From contig CAKRVL010000023.1 in NCBI GenBank assembly GCA_934408705.1, forward strand, positions 1 through 31,147: DNA of 31,147 bases, given 5' to 3'. The stretch is from an uncultured Blautia sp. GTDB taxonomy: Bacteria > Bacillota > Clostridia > Lachnospirales > Lachnospiraceae. The notes under the pieces were generated by a model. It was not told the DNA's origin. It searched no databases and saw only the letters and a list, made by a program, of their open reading frames with translations. This document shows, one piece after another, positions 1 to 8,639 of the stretch (positions are counted from its first letter, which is position 1; the number at the start of each line of letters is the position of its first letter). Made by a program: the position numbers and the translations under genes.

Positions 1-60
1 CCGGATATCCAGTACCGGCCCGATTACCTGCACCACCTCGCCAATGTGTTTTTCGCTCAT
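1..60 (-). CDS. atpD: F-type ATP synthase beta subunit, N-terminal fragment
   Basis: Only the first 20 codons are present and the gene continues past the left edge. The start codon is the ATG whose complement lies at 58-60. The visible residues contain the VVQVIGPVLDIR-type stretch typical of the beta subunit N-terminal barrel. It lies 34 bases downstream of atpG on the same strand, the usual last-but-one position of an atp operon. The beta subunit carries the catalytic nucleotide site of F1, but that part is outside the window. Confidence 0.9.
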   Translation of the reverse strand, partial: MSEKHIGEVVQVIGPVLDIR

Positions 61-94
61 TTAGCAGTCTCCTTATAACATACTATGCGATAGG

Positions 95-949
95 TTATAC
101 ACCCTCCGCACCTCCAACAATCTCTGTGATTTCCTGCGTGATGCTTGCCTGACGTGCCCGGTTGTAATGCAGATTCAGCTTCTCGATCATTTCTTCTGCA
201 TTATTGGTAGCTGCCTCCATGGCAGTACGTCTTGCTGCCAGCTCACTGGCAACACTCTCGCACACGGCACCGTAGATCAGCCCTGCCAGATACTCGGGAA
301 CAATGGCATCAAATACCTCTGACGCATCCGGCTCATACAGAATCAGATTCCGGATGCCCTTTGTATCCTGCTCATCTGTCAGGTCCTTCAAAGGCAACAC
401 CGGAATAGCTGATGGCTGCTGGGAAAGCATAGAAACAAATCTGGTATAACACAGATCAATGTGTCCAAATTCTCCCTTCTTAAATTCCCCGCAGAGCAGA
501 TTTGCCATCTCGAAGCAGTCTGCTACGGAAATATCAGCAATCTCTCCAAAATTCTCCGTAACACAGGCCAGTCCATTTCGCTTCGAATACTCCACAGCCT
601 TTTTCCCGATGGGAAGAACCATGAAATCCTGATTCTTTGAGGCTGCTTCCAGACATTTAAACAGGTTCGTGTTATATCCGCCAGCCAGACCGCGATCTCC
701 GGCGATCAGTACATAGCAGCACTTCTCATTACCGGATTCTCTGGCGTATACAGAGGAAAAATCTGTATTTCCCTGTGCAATATCCACCAGAGTCTGATGC
801 ATAGTCTCAAAATAGGGCCGGCAGACTTCAGCCCTTTCTTTTGCTTTACGCAGTTTGGAGGATGCTACAAGCTCCATTGCTTTGGTAATCTGCATGGTGC
901 TCTGCACACTTTTAATACGCAGCTTTACCGCTTTCATGTTTGCAGCCAT
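95..949 (-). CDS. atpG: F-type ATP synthase gamma subunit (rotor shaft)
   Basis: The product has 284 residues, the normal length for this family. It forms the coiled-coil shaft that turns inside the alpha3-beta3 head of F1 and couples ion flow to ATP synthesis. The N-terminal helix motif around ITKAMELVASSKLRKA (near residues 22-37) and the C-terminal segment RRTAMEAATNNAEEMI are hallmark parts of the two shaft helices. The ATG is preceded by AAGGAGG at 7 bases, which supports this start. It sits 22 bases after atpA and 34 bases before atpD, so it is translated from the operon mRNA. The call is secure from both motif and position. Confidence 0.97.
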   Translation of the reverse strand: MAANMKAVKLRIKSVQSTMQITKAMELVASSKLRKAKERAEVCRPYFETMHQTLVDIAQGNTDFSSVYARESGNEKCCYVLIAGDRGLAGGYNTNLFKCLEAASKNQDFMVLPIGKKAVEYSKRNGLACVTENFGEIADISVADCFEMANLLCGEFKKGEFGHIDLCYTRFVSMLSQQPSAIPVLPLKDLTDEQDTKGIRNLILYEPDASEVFDAIVPEYLAGLIYGAVCESVASELAARRTAMEAATNNAEEMIEKLNLHYNRARQASITQEITEIVGGAEGV

Positions 950-971
950 AAAAGTTCCTCCTTATCACAAT

Positions 972-2501
972 TTATTTCTCAGGTCTTGTATTCACAAAAT
1001 TCTCAGTATACTGTTCCAGCGCACTCTTAAGCTTCGCCTCTGTATCCGCAGATAATGCGCCTGTAGAGCGTATTTCCTGCATTGCGGCTACTCCCTGCGC
1101 ATCACCATCAAGCCAGGTATAAAGACCGGCCTCATAGTCTCTTACATCCTCTATGGCAACCTTGGACAGGATTCCCTTAGTTACCGCATAGAGAATCGCA
1201 ACCTGCTTCTCTACAGCAACCGGGGCATTCTGGTTCTGCTTCAGCACCTCTACAATACGGGCACCCTGCTCCAGTCTGGCCTTTGTATCAGCATCCAAAT
1301 CTGAACCGAACTGTGCAAAGCTCTGCAGTTCTCGATACTGGGAATAAATCAGCTTCAAAGTACCGGCAACCTTCTTCATTGCCTTGATCTGTGCATTTCC
1401 ACCAACTCGTGATACGGAAATACCCGGGTTAACAGCCGGCATAACGCCAGAATGGAACAGCTCTGTCTCCAGGAATATCTGTCCGTCTGTGATAGAAATA
1501 ACGTTAGTCGGAATATATGCGGAAACATCTCCTGCCTGTGTCTCGATGATCGGAAGTGCAGTCAGGGAGCCTCCACCATGTGCCTCATCCAGTCTTGCGG
1601 CGCGCTCCAGAAGTCTGGAATGAAGATAGAAAACATCTCCAGGATATGCCTCACGTCCCGGCGGACGACGGATCAGCAGGGAAAGTGCACGGTAAGCAAC
1701 CGCATGCTTACTTAAATCATCATAAATGATCAGCACATCTTTGCCTTTATACATAAAGTATTCACCCATTGCACATCCGGAATATGGTGCAATGTACTGC
1801 AGCGGACTGGCTTCAGATGCCGTAGCCGCCACGACGATAGTGTAATCCATAGCACCATTTCTGGTGAGAGTCTCAACCAGGGAAGACACTGTAGAACGCT
1901 TCTGTCCGATTGCTACATAGATACAGATCACGTCCTTGCCCTTCTGGTTAATAATAGTATCTGCTGCCAGAGTGGTCTTACCAGTCTGACGGTCACCAAT
2001 GATAAGCTCTCGCTGGCCCCTTCCAATAGGAACCATAGAGTCAATTGCCTTGATACCAGTCTGCAAAGGCTGATTAACGCCCTGTCTCTCGCAGATACCT
2101 GGTGCCGGGCTCTCAATAGCCCTGTATTCACTTGTCACTACAGGTCCCGCACCGTCAATAGGCTGTCCAAGGGCATTTACAACTCGTCCTATCATAGCCT
2201 CTCCAACCGGAACGGATACCACCTTTCCGGTGCGCTTTACGGTCTGACCTTCGCCAATGCCGGAATCATCACCAAATAATACGATAGAAACACTGTTTTC
2301 TTCCAGGTTCTGTGCCATTCCGAAGCTTCCGTCCTCAAACTCAAGAAGCTCTCCTGCCATACAGTTGATAAGACCGCTGGCTCTGGCAATGCCATCACCA
2401 ACCATGAGAACCGTACCGGTCTCATTCTGTTTGATGGCGTTATCGTAATATTTGATCTGACTGCGGATGACTTTTGAAATTTCTTCAGGTTTAAGCTGCA
2501 T
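972..2501 (-). CDS. atpA: F-type ATP synthase alpha subunit
   Basis: The product has 509 residues, close to the usual 500-515. It is the non-catalytic nucleotide-binding subunit of the F1 head. The Walker A motif GDRQTGKT is at residues 169-176, preceded by the family segment [15 protein letters not shown]. The later stretch around [14 protein letters not shown] is the conserved alpha-subunit region near the adenine pocket. The ribosome site is weak (GATAGAG), and the gene starts 15 bases after atpH, so translational coupling is likely. Nothing looks truncated or unusual. Confidence 0.98.
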   Translation of the reverse strand: MQLKPEEISKVIRSQIKYYDNAIKQNETGTVLMVGDGIARASGLINCMAGELLEFEDGSFGMAQNLEENSVSIVLFGDDSGIGEGQTVKRTGKVVSVPVGEAMIGRVVNALGQPIDGAGPVVTSEYRAIESPAPGICERQGVNQPLQTGIKAIDSMVPIGRGQRELIIGDRQTGKTTLAADTIINQKGKDVICIYVAIGQKRSTVSSLVETLTRNGAMDYTIVVAATASEASPLQYIAPYSGCAMGEYFMYKGKDVLIIYDDLSKHAVAYRALSLLIRRPPGREAYPGDVFYLHSRLLERAARLDEAHGGGSLTALPIIETQAGDVSAYIPTNVISITDGQIFLETELFHSGVMPAVNPGISVSRVGGNAQIKAMKKVAGTLKLIYSQYRELQSFAQFGSDLDADTKARLEQGARIVEVLKQNQNAPVAVEKQVAILYAVTKGILSKVAIEDVRDYEAGLYTWLDGDAQGVAAMQEIRSTGALSADTEAKLKSALEQYTENFVNTRPEK

Positions 2502-2516
2502 TTTCTCTATCCATCC

Positions 2517-3056
2517 TTATACTATAAGCTCGTTTAATTTTCTGGAAAGGTCATCCAGACGGCTCTTAACTGTACCGTCCAGCTGTTTACCCTCCAGCTC
2601 TACCTTAAGACCTGCAAGCACCCCGGGATCCGTCTTCTGTGTCAGATCAACGGTCTTACCGCTTATCTTCTCCAGCTTGCCCTTAAGCGCTGCCATCTGC
2701 TCATCTGTCAGTGTGACTGCGCTGGTCACTACTGCAGTGGCAATATTATGGTCCACATTGTACCGCCGTGTAAATTCTTCACAACATCCGGAATACTCTC
2801 CCAGAATCCCGCGCTCACACAGCAGCTTCAGAAAATTCACAAGATACCTTTCTGCATCAGTTCCAAATGCCCTATCAAGAAGCTTCGTCCTCTCCTCCTT
2901 GGGAATAGAAGGTTCTGACAATAATTTCACATAATCGGGATTCTCCCGGAAAAGCTGCCTGATGGTCTGCATCTGCTCCAGCACAGTGTCGGTAAGCTGT
3001 TCTTCGGCAGCAAGGTCATACATGCTGCCGCCATATAATCTGGCAATCTGCGTCAT
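2517..3056 (-). CDS. atpH: F-type ATP synthase delta subunit (OSCP-like stator)
   Basis: The product has 179 residues, a normal delta subunit length. It links the top of F1 to the peripheral b-subunit stalk. The helical N-terminal half (RLYGGSMYDLAAEEQ near the start) and the C-terminal LKVELEGKQLDGTVKSRLDDL pattern, which includes the common D-G-T/S-V-K-S-R-L ending, fit the OSCP/delta family. Its ATG overlaps the TGA stop of atpF in an ATGA arrangement, so the two are translationally coupled. Order in the operon also supports the call. Confidence 0.95.
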   Translation of the reverse strand: MTQIARLYGGSMYDLAAEEQLTDTVLEQMQTIRQLFRENPDYVKLLSEPSIPKEERTKLLDRAFGTDAERYLVNFLKLLCERGILGEYSGCCEEFTRRYNVDHNIATAVVTSAVTLTDEQMAALKGKLEKISGKTVDLTQKTDPGVLAGLKVELEGKQLDGTVKSRLDDLSRKLNELIV

Positions 3057-3556
3057 GATGCCTCACCTACATTCGAAATAAACTCGTCTATCAGTTTCGC
3101 GTGATCCTCTTCCTTGATCTCACGCTCAATCACCTTGCCGGCAATCTCCATTGCCATGCCGCCGATCTCATTTTTCACTTCATTGACAGCTTTACGTTTC
3201 TCCTGGGCAATATCACTCTCAGCCTTCTCCTTCATGGCGCGGGCCTCCTGTGCTGCACTTCTGAGAATCTCCTCACTCTGGAGGGATGCTGTCTTCTGTG
3301 CCTCTGTGACAATATCGCTGGCTTTCACCTTCGCCTGCTGCATATTCTGTTCATACTCTGTCTTCATAGCCAAAGCCTCTTCCTTAGCCTTAGTGGCATC
3401 CTGGATCTGGGCATCAGCCATAGCTCTTCTCTTCTGAAGCATCTCATTAACAGGCTTAAACAGAAATCTTTTTATCAGATACATCTGAAGAAAAAGGTTA
3501 CATATCTGCGCAATAAACGTCCACGGCACAATTCCTACAAGTTCCTGTACCTGCAT
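3053..3556 (-). CDS. atpF: F-type ATP synthase b subunit (peripheral stalk)
   Basis: The product has 167 residues. One N-terminal membrane helix (about residues 8-30, rich in I, L, F) is followed by a long charged coiled coil with the Ala/Lys/Glu-rich pattern of the b-subunit stalk. The segment RFLFKPVNEMLQKRR just after the helix is typical. The protein anchors delta and alpha to the membrane and holds the stator. AGGAGG precedes the ATG at a good distance. The stop overlaps the atpH start by four bases. Confidence 0.95.
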   Translation of the reverse strand: MQVQELVGIVPWTFIAQICNLFLQMYLIKRFLFKPVNEMLQKRRAMADAQIQDATKAKEEALAMKTEYEQNMQQAKVKASDIVTEAQKTASLQSEEILRSAAQEARAMKEKAESDIAQEKRKAVNEVKNEIGGMAMEIAGKVIEREIKEEDHAKLIDEFISNVGEAS

Positions 3557-3614
3557 TTTCTAACCTCCTGTTGTAACCTTGTCCGTGTGTAGCGGACACA
3601 CCTTTCATTTCCTA

Positions 3615-3908
<294 letters not shown>

Positions 3909-3940
3909 TTATTTATGATTTCTCTTGATTTGCTTTCATA

Positions 3941-4699
3941 TTACTCTTCTGCGGCATTTGCTATATACATTACCGTCAGCATACAGAAAATAAATGCCTG
4001 CATGATTCCGGAGAACCAGTCAAAATAAACAGACATAATTGCCGGAATACCAACATCCAGGAATGGGATCTTCGACAATACATCGCCCACAATACCTGGA
4101 ATCAGTCCGAACAGCTTAGAACTGGCCAATGCCAGTGCAGCATAGATCAGACCATTAATAACCACACCGGAAAGGATATTTCCGAAATGACGGCACGCCA
4201 TACTGATCGGTGTCGCAATCTCGGAAAGAATGTTAAACGGTGTCATAATAGGGATCGGAGTTGTAAATCCCTTCATATATCCGCCAAGACCATTTGTCTT
4301 GATCTTCTGTGCCGTGATCATGGTAAATACCACAACTGCCCATGCAGCCTCTGTAGAAAGATCTGCTGTAGGACTTCGCAGGCCCACAAGGCTGATCAGG
4401 TTTGAAACCACACTTGTAGCAAACAATGCCGCCACAAAAGGAATCATATAGCTGAATTTCTCACCCATATTGCCAATGACAAACTTATTGGCTGTCTCCA
4501 CCAGAAGCTCGGCCACTGCCTGTCTTCTGGATATCTTCTCCACCTTCAGGTCATGTGTCAGCCAGATGCAAAGACCTGTGATCAGAAGCATGACTAGCCA
4601 GCTTACCACCAAAGTCTCCGTGATCTGAAATTTCCCCAGAATGGGAATCTCAAATGGAAACGTATAGAATATCCTGCCACCGGTTATTTCTATATCCAT
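3941..4699 (-). CDS. atpB: F-type ATP synthase a subunit (stator ion channel)
   Basis: The product has 252 residues and five to six membrane segments. It provides the half-channels that let ions reach the c ring. The essential arginine is Arg170 in the segment SMACRHFGNILSGVV, equivalent to the family R-x-F-G-N motif. Other family marks are the PTADLSTEAAWA stretch near residue 110 and the KGFTTPIPIMTPFNILSE segment near 143-160. AGGAGGTGA precedes the ATG. It lies 47 bases before atpE and 37 bases after atpI in the operon. Confidence 0.97.
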   Translation of the reverse strand: MDIEITGGRIFYTFPFEIPILGKFQITETLVVSWLVMLLITGLCIWLTHDLKVEKISRRQAVAELLVETANKFVIGNMGEKFSYMIPFVAALFATSVVSNLISLVGLRSPTADLSTEAAWAVVVFTMITAQKIKTNGLGGYMKGFTTPIPIMTPFNILSEIATPISMACRHFGNILSGVVINGLIYAALALASSKLFGLIPGIVGDVLSKIPFLDVGIPAIMSVYFDWFSGIMQAFIFCMLTVMYIANAAEE

Positions 4700-4736
4700 G
4701 TACTCTCACCTCCTGTCATTATAAATTTGCATATAT

Positions 4737-5162
4737 TTACGCGGCCTTCCTTCCCCCAATGATTCCCACTGTCTTGATCACAATGTTTGGAAAAAGCAAT
4801 GGAAGAAGTCCTGCTACAAACTGAAAACAGGGGGCAGCAATTGCCAGAATTCCCCAAAGAATCTGAAAAGTCATCCGCTGGGTATAACTAGTCTTCATCT
4901 TCGCCGCAGCCTGTTTATCATCCTCCATGGAAACTACCTTCTGAACGGTCAGTCCCATGAGGAAAAAGTTCAGTACTGCCACCATCCCGCCAATAAATCC
5001 TGCGAGAAGCACTGTATAATCAAACGGAATCTGCTCTGGCACTGCCAGATGCCCAATTCCAAATACAGCCCACATTAAAGCCACGCATACAAATGTACCA
5101 ATTGCAACCTTCCTTGTCTCTTTCTTAACTGCCGGCTGCACATCTGCAAACATTCTGCTCAT
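4737..5162 (-). CDS. atpI: AtpI-like membrane protein of the ATP synthase operon
   Basis: The product has 141 residues with four predicted hydrophobic helices (about 20-40, 48-70, 95-112 and 118-135). Proteins in this position belong to the ATP synthase I family, thought to help c-ring assembly or ion supply. Sequence conservation in this family is low, so the assignment leans on the membrane layout and on its place just upstream of atpB. The ATG is preceded by GGGAG. The C-terminal KTVGIIGGRK tail is basic and probably cytoplasmic. Confidence 0.8.
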   Translation of the reverse strand: MSRMFADVQPAVKKETRKVAIGTFVCVALMWAVFGIGHLAVPEQIPFDYTVLLAGFIGGMVAVLNFFLMGLTVQKVVSMEDDKQAAAKMKTSYTQRMTFQILWGILAIAAPCFQFVAGLLPLLFPNIVIKTVGIIGGRKAA

Positions 5163-5184
5163 ATAAAACTCCCTTCCGTTTACT

Positions 5185-5448
5185 CTAATGATGTCGGTTA
5201 AATGAAACTTTATCCTTCTTTTTCTCCTTCTTCTGATGGCGGGTTACGGAAAGGTACAGCTTATAGGCCACCATAAAGGAGCCTCCCAGCCCGAAAAAAA
5301 AGCCGGGAATAAAAATCCATTCTCCTATTCCCAGTCTGGTACTCATCCACCAGCAGATCAGCAGACACAGAAGAAGAGGAGTAATAAATGATAGGCTAAA
5401 TTGACTGAGCAAAGTCAGATTCTTAATAATATCTCCCCATTTTTTCAT
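5185..5448 (-). CDS. AtpZ-like small membrane protein, first gene of the atp operon
   Basis: The product has 87 residues with two membrane helices (about 14-33 and 44-64) and a lysine-rich tail. The segment LGIGEWIFIPGFFFGLGGSF resembles the AtpZ/AtpI family of two-helix proteins that precede atpI in clostridial and bacillar atp operons. AtpZ has been linked to divalent-cation transport together with AtpI; this is family knowledge and not visible here. AGGAG lies 6-7 bases before the ATG, and the promoter is about 40 bases upstream. I leave the symbol empty because the match is by position and layout. Confidence 0.75.
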   Translation of the reverse strand: MKKWGDIIKNLTLLSQFSLSFITPLLLCLLICWWMSTRLGIGEWIFIPGFFFGLGGSFMVAYKLYLSVTRHQKKEKKKDKVSFNRHH

Positions 5449-5484
5449 AATTTTCTCCTGTCTTAAGTCTCATTTTATAGACAG

Positions 5485-5513
5485 ATTTTAACACAATCCA
5501 TGGTGGATAGCAA
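5485..5513 (-). promoter_or_regulatory. Sigma-A promoter of the ATP synthase operon
   Basis: Read on the minus strand, TTGCTA and TAAAAT are separated by exactly 17 bases. The predicted start of transcription is about 5478, some 30 bases before the first ATG of the operon. No better candidate lies between here and 5700. Confidence 0.75.
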
Positions 5514-5705
5514 CTTTTTTGTGTAAATTGGTTAAAAACCCACTGTCATTTTATGACATATCGTCAATTTTTTCACACTTTCAAAAGCAGTTCTATGCTA
5601 ACAAATTTTTGTTGTTTTGTCGTTATACAAATGTTAAAGGTTGACTAAAATTCAGACATTCCCGGTAACAATGTCTAACACACACAAAACTATAATAATT
5701 CCTAT
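5514..5705. other. AT-rich intergenic DNA with two palindromes upstream of the atp promoter
   Basis: No ORF is credible here. Two perfect inverted repeats stand out: TGTCAT/ATGACA with a 3-base spacer at 5544-5558, about 30 bases upstream of the atp -35 box, and AGACATT/AATGTCT with a 9-base spacer at 5654-5676. Either could be a regulator site, but the half-sites differ from each other, so a common binder is not evident. Confidence 0.4.
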
Positions 5706-5767
5706 AAAAAAAGCTGCCTTGTATCAGCATTCCCATTCCCTGGAAAATCATGCTATACAAAGCAGCT
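5706..5767 (-). terminator. Intrinsic terminator of the sugar-binding lipoprotein gene
   Basis: On the minus strand AGCTGC at 5762-5767 pairs with GCAGCT at 5712-5717. The stem is extended by a partly paired TTTGTATAGCA/TGCTGATACAA region, and it is followed by a run of seven T. It lies just after the stop codon at 5790. Confidence 0.85.
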
Positions 5768-5789
5768 CTCTTTCGTATTTTTCTAAATC

Positions 5790-6890
5790 TTAATTTGTAT
5801 ACAGATAAGAACTATATGCAGGATCGTCAATATTGGAGGCATCGATCCACGCCGGATCAAGCCGCAGATTTCTCTTAATCTCCACACTTTTCTTCGGTGC
5901 TGTGGACATAAGCGCAGTCCAGATAGTCTGATAGCCCATAGCATAAGGCTGCTGGGAAACCACGCCAACCTCTTTATTATTACGGATAGCCTCCTGCTGC
6001 TTGGCAGTTGCATCAACGCCCACCATCACAACCGGATCCTTAGTCTCATCCTTCTTCATATCCAGATACATATCTGCAACATCAGCATTATCACAGAAAA
6101 CACCGTCCAACTGCGGGTATGTATCCAGGACCTGCTGCATAGCAGCTGTCATATCATCCACCTGATCCTGGTAAACAATCTCTACCACTTCAATATCCGG
6201 ATAATTGGCGATATAGCTGGTAAATCCTTCCACGCGCTCCTGAATACTCTGCGTCTTCTCCTGCGCGGAAAATACAGCAACCTTCCCCATCTTTCCCATT
6301 GCTACTGCAAGTCTGTACGCAGCAATCTCGCCAACCCTTGTATTGTCAGTCCCACGAAATGCACGGATCATCTTACTGTCATTAACGCCGGAATCAAATG
6401 CGATAACCGGAATTCCATTCTCCTTGGCAGCCTCAAGCTGTGCCTGAAGGGAATCCATATCACTGGCAGAAACACACAACACATCAGGGTTCTCTGCAAT
6501 TACTGCATCCAAGGTATTGACCTGGCTCTCCACATCCTTCTCATCGCTGGCGCCCTCAAAGGTCATAGTCACCTGTTCATCTTTCCCGAAGCCATACGCT
6601 TCATTCACATCGGCAATGGCCTGCTCCATTCCTTTCTTCACAAGTCCCCAGAACTCTCCGCTTACGCTCTTGCTCACAACAGCAACCCGCGCTCCCGGCT
6701 GTATCTGTACAGATGTGTCAATCTCAGGGATGATTGGATCACTCTCTTCCTGAGTCTTCTCTGCAGATTCTGTAGTCTGCTCATCGGCAACCATGGGTGC
6801 GATTGCTTTCTCCACTTCTTCCTTCTTGCAGCCTGTTAATGTGCATAATCCAGCCAGAAGAACAGCAGGTATCACTGCTACTTTTTTCAT
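5790..6890 (-). CDS. Sugar-type ABC transporter substrate-binding lipoprotein (orphan)
   Basis: The 366-residue product is a periplasmic-binding-protein type 1 fold of the RbsB/LacI-like class (Peripla_BP_4). The N-terminus is a lipoprotein signal with lipobox LTGC, Cys21. An acidic low-complexity linker (about residues 22-55) precedes the ligand domain, whose VAVVSKSVSGEFW start and VIAFDSGV, AVFSAQEKT and DGVFCDNADVA stretches follow the family rhythm. The ATG at 6890 is chosen because AGGAG lies 8 bases upstream; a GTG nine bases earlier is too close to that site. No permease or ATPase gene adjoins it, and it has its own terminator, so it either serves a transporter elsewhere or feeds a sensor. 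The ligand is not predictable. Confidence 0.85.
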   Translation of the reverse strand: MKKVAVIPAVLLAGLCTLTGCKKEEVEKAIAPMVADEQTTESAEKTQEESDPIIPEIDTSVQIQPGARVAVVSKSVSGEFWGLVKKGMEQAIADVNEAYGFGKDEQVTMTFEGASDEKDVESQVNTLDAVIAENPDVLCVSASDMDSLQAQLEAAKENGIPVIAFDSGVNDSKMIRAFRGTDNTRVGEIAAYRLAVAMGKMGKVAVFSAQEKTQSIQERVEGFTSYIANYPDIEVVEIVYQDQVDDMTAAMQQVLDTYPQLDGVFCDNADVADMYLDMKKDETKDPVVMVGVDATAKQQEAIRNNKEVGVVSQQPYAMGYQTIWTALMSTAPKKSVEIKRNLRLDPAWIDASNIDDPAYSSYLYTN

Positions 6891-6993
6891 TTTATTCACT
6901 CCTCATCTGAAGGGTTCAAAGCCTTCCTCTTCCAAAAAGAACCTTCTATTACCATTTTTCGCAGTTTTAATCTAGTTTTAATCTTGCTTTTAC

Positions 6994-7022
6994 ATTATAC
7001 ACATTTTCAGTCCCGCGTCCAT
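6994..7022 (-). promoter_or_regulatory. Probable promoter of the lipoprotein gene
   Basis: A perfect TATAAT on the minus strand (6994-6999) has a poor -35 candidate, ATGGAC, 17 bases upstream. Just downstream, the leader holds an 8-base tandem repeat (ATTAAAAC twice, 11 bases apart, near 6964-6983) that could be an operator. Confidence 0.45.
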
Positions 7023-7038
7023 AGTTTTTATATTTTTT

Positions 7039-7767
7039 TTATTTTTGGAACCCTTCAAACGCTGATGTTTCCGGTTTTGTCTCAAATTTCATCACTTTTT
7101 GGGTAACAGGATGGAGAAATGTAAGGCTGGCAGCACACAATGCCAGATTTACTGCTCCCCTCATCCCCGTACTTTCTTCACCGTACTTCCGGTCTCCAGC
7201 CAAAGGCATTCCTGCGTGAGCCAGCTGCACCCTGATCTGATGGTGACGCCCTGTATCCAGGTGAATCCTCAGCAGCCATTTCTTTTTTCCGGAAATTTTG
7301 TCCAGTGTCTCATCTATAACCTCATAAGAAAGCCTGGCTTTCTTTGCTCCGGGAGTCGAAGCCTTTACTACTGAAGAAGAATTGGTTTTTCCATCTTTTT
7401 TCAGATAATCCTCCAGTATTACAGGATTTTTTGAAACCGCTGTATATTCCGGCTGTCCATAGGTCACCGCCAGGTAAATTTTCCTCATTTTCCCACTGGT
7501 GATCTGAGCACTTAGTTCCTTAGCTGCCTTAGGTGTTTTGCCGAAAACCAGAATCCCCTCTACCGGCTGATCCAGTCTGTGAATCACAGCCAGATAAGGC
7601 ATATTTCTCCCATCACCGGACTTTGATGCCAGATAATTCTTCAGACTGCTTTCCAGATCCATAGCACCGATCCGTGCATTCTGTACTGCGATTCCTGCTG
7701 GCTTCCGGCAGACAATAATATCTCTATCTTCAAAAAGAATATAATCTTCTATTTTCCCACTGAACAT
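7039..7767 (-). CDS. RluA-family pseudouridine synthase
   Basis: The product has 242 residues. The catalytic motif is HRLDQPVEGILVFGKT, in which the Asp of HRLD is the nucleophile of RluA-type enzymes. Later segments RHHQIRVQLAHAGMPLAGDRKYG and VNLALCAASLTFLHPVT are the other conserved core motifs. There is no S4 RNA-binding domain at the N-terminus, unlike RluD, so the RNA target cannot be assigned. AAAGGAT precedes the ATG, and its own promoter is 35 bases upstream. The usual R-x-x-S-G after HRLD is replaced by Q-P-V-E-G, a variant I recall from other clostridia. I see no terminator after the stop, so read-through into the lipoprotein gene is possible. Confidence 0.9.
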   Translation of the reverse strand: MFSGKIEDYILFEDRDIIVCRKPAGIAVQNARIGAMDLESSLKNYLASKSGDGRNMPYLAVIHRLDQPVEGILVFGKTPKAAKELSAQITSGKMRKIYLAVTYGQPEYTAVSKNPVILEDYLKKDGKTNSSSVVKASTPGAKKARLSYEVIDETLDKISGKKKWLLRIHLDTGRHHQIRVQLAHAGMPLAGDRKYGEESTGMRGAVNLALCAASLTFLHPVTQKVMKFETKPETSAFEGFQK

Positions 7768-7802
7768 TTCTGCATCCTTTCACACTTCCAACTTTTACAG
7801 CA

Positions 7803-7831
7803 ATTATAACGAATGTTTCCTATTTTTACAA
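7803..7831 (-). promoter_or_regulatory. Promoter of the pseudouridine synthase gene
   Basis: On the minus strand TTGTAA and TATAAT are separated by 17 bases. This lies immediately after the hairpin at 7839-7882, so the synthase gene starts its own transcript right behind the end of the putative RNA gene. Confidence 0.75.
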
Positions 7832-7882
7832 GCAAAGAAGGACGGTCATCACTTTACTTAGATTTCAAATGATGACCGTCCT
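7832..7882 (-). terminator. 3' hairpin and likely terminator of the noncoding RNA
   Basis: AGGACGGTCATCA at 7839-7851 and its exact complement at 7870-7882 form a 13-bp stem with an 18-base loop. On the minus strand it is followed by TTCTTTGCTTGT, which is T-rich but interrupted. It cannot serve the synthase gene, whose start lies downstream, and no protein gene ends here, so it most likely ends the RNA. Confidence 0.75.
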
Positions 7883-8633
7883 AAAATTCTTCAATATTCA
7901 ATGGTCTATTCCTCTTTCAATTTAATATTTAAATGGTTATTAAATTGTTCTATATTCAGTTGTTCTATATTTAGTTATTTTATTTAAAATATCTTATCTT
8001 ATTTCCTGCTCATAAACGATATGATGTTTATCACTCGGTTTATTTAGAAGTTGATAGAATGAAATTACAATTTCACGGATTATAATTTCTTTTCCAGAAA
8101 TACCGGATACACTTCTTATGCTCTGAATCATTATCATAAACAATTTCAAACTTAAGACATTAAATCCAAAACCACTTACTGGTTCATATGCTCTCTCATA
8201 TGTATTATACAAAAAAGTTTGAGCGGAAGTTCCAGATATATTTCTGATCACGAATATCAAATGTGATATTCTTCTAATGCAAAGCTTCGACTCATATTCT
8301 AAAGTTTCAATATGGATCTCAAAATATCGTTCTTATCTTAGATAAGGGTTATATTTTCCGGAGAAATGTTTCTTTACACATCTTCTGGATCTTTGTATTA
8401 GTTGTGGACAGTTGTTCAATATAAGAAATCGCTTCTATTTACCTTCGATACGTCTTATAAGTATCAGCTGAATCAAGTGATACTATATATTCTATTTACA
8501 CGGATCTCGTATCAGGTCTTCTTGCAGGAAATGCGATTCCTGTCTCTCTTATATTGAGTAAGAAGATTTTATGTTCCCATTGGAATCACTAAGCTCCTTT
8601 CTTTATGAATTTGTTTTCTTGTTTTGTTTTGAT
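7839..8633 (-). ncRNA. Putative large structured noncoding RNA, about 0.8 kb
   Basis: A near-consensus promoter drives this stretch, but no credible ORF follows. It is AT-rich and dense in hairpins: stems at 7918-7926/7939-7947 (9 bp), 8012-8017/8026-8031, 8061-8070/8080-8089 (10 bp, one G-U), 8185-8190/8197-8202, 8252-8259/8264-8271 (8 bp, 4-base loop), 8293-8298/8309-8314, 8332-8337/8341-8346, 8420-8426/8453-8459 with inner 8428-8431/8446-8449, 8460-8466/8478-8484, and 8517-8523/8560-8566 enclosing 8525-8530/8537-8542. The two ends also pair: CAATGG at 8577-8582 with CCATTG at 7899-7904, extended by ATT/AAT past a bulge, closing a domain of about 690 nt. Size, closure and AT-richness recall ornate large RNAs such as ROOL or GOLLD, but I cannot confirm a family. 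Confidence 0.6.
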
Positions 8634-8639
8634 GGGTTT

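Noticed and set aside
7994..8260. 88-residue minus-strand open frame inside the putative noncoding RNA
   Set aside because: It begins with a TTG that has no ribosome site and lies inside a perfect hairpin stem; the protein is low-complexity, Ile-rich and unlike any family.
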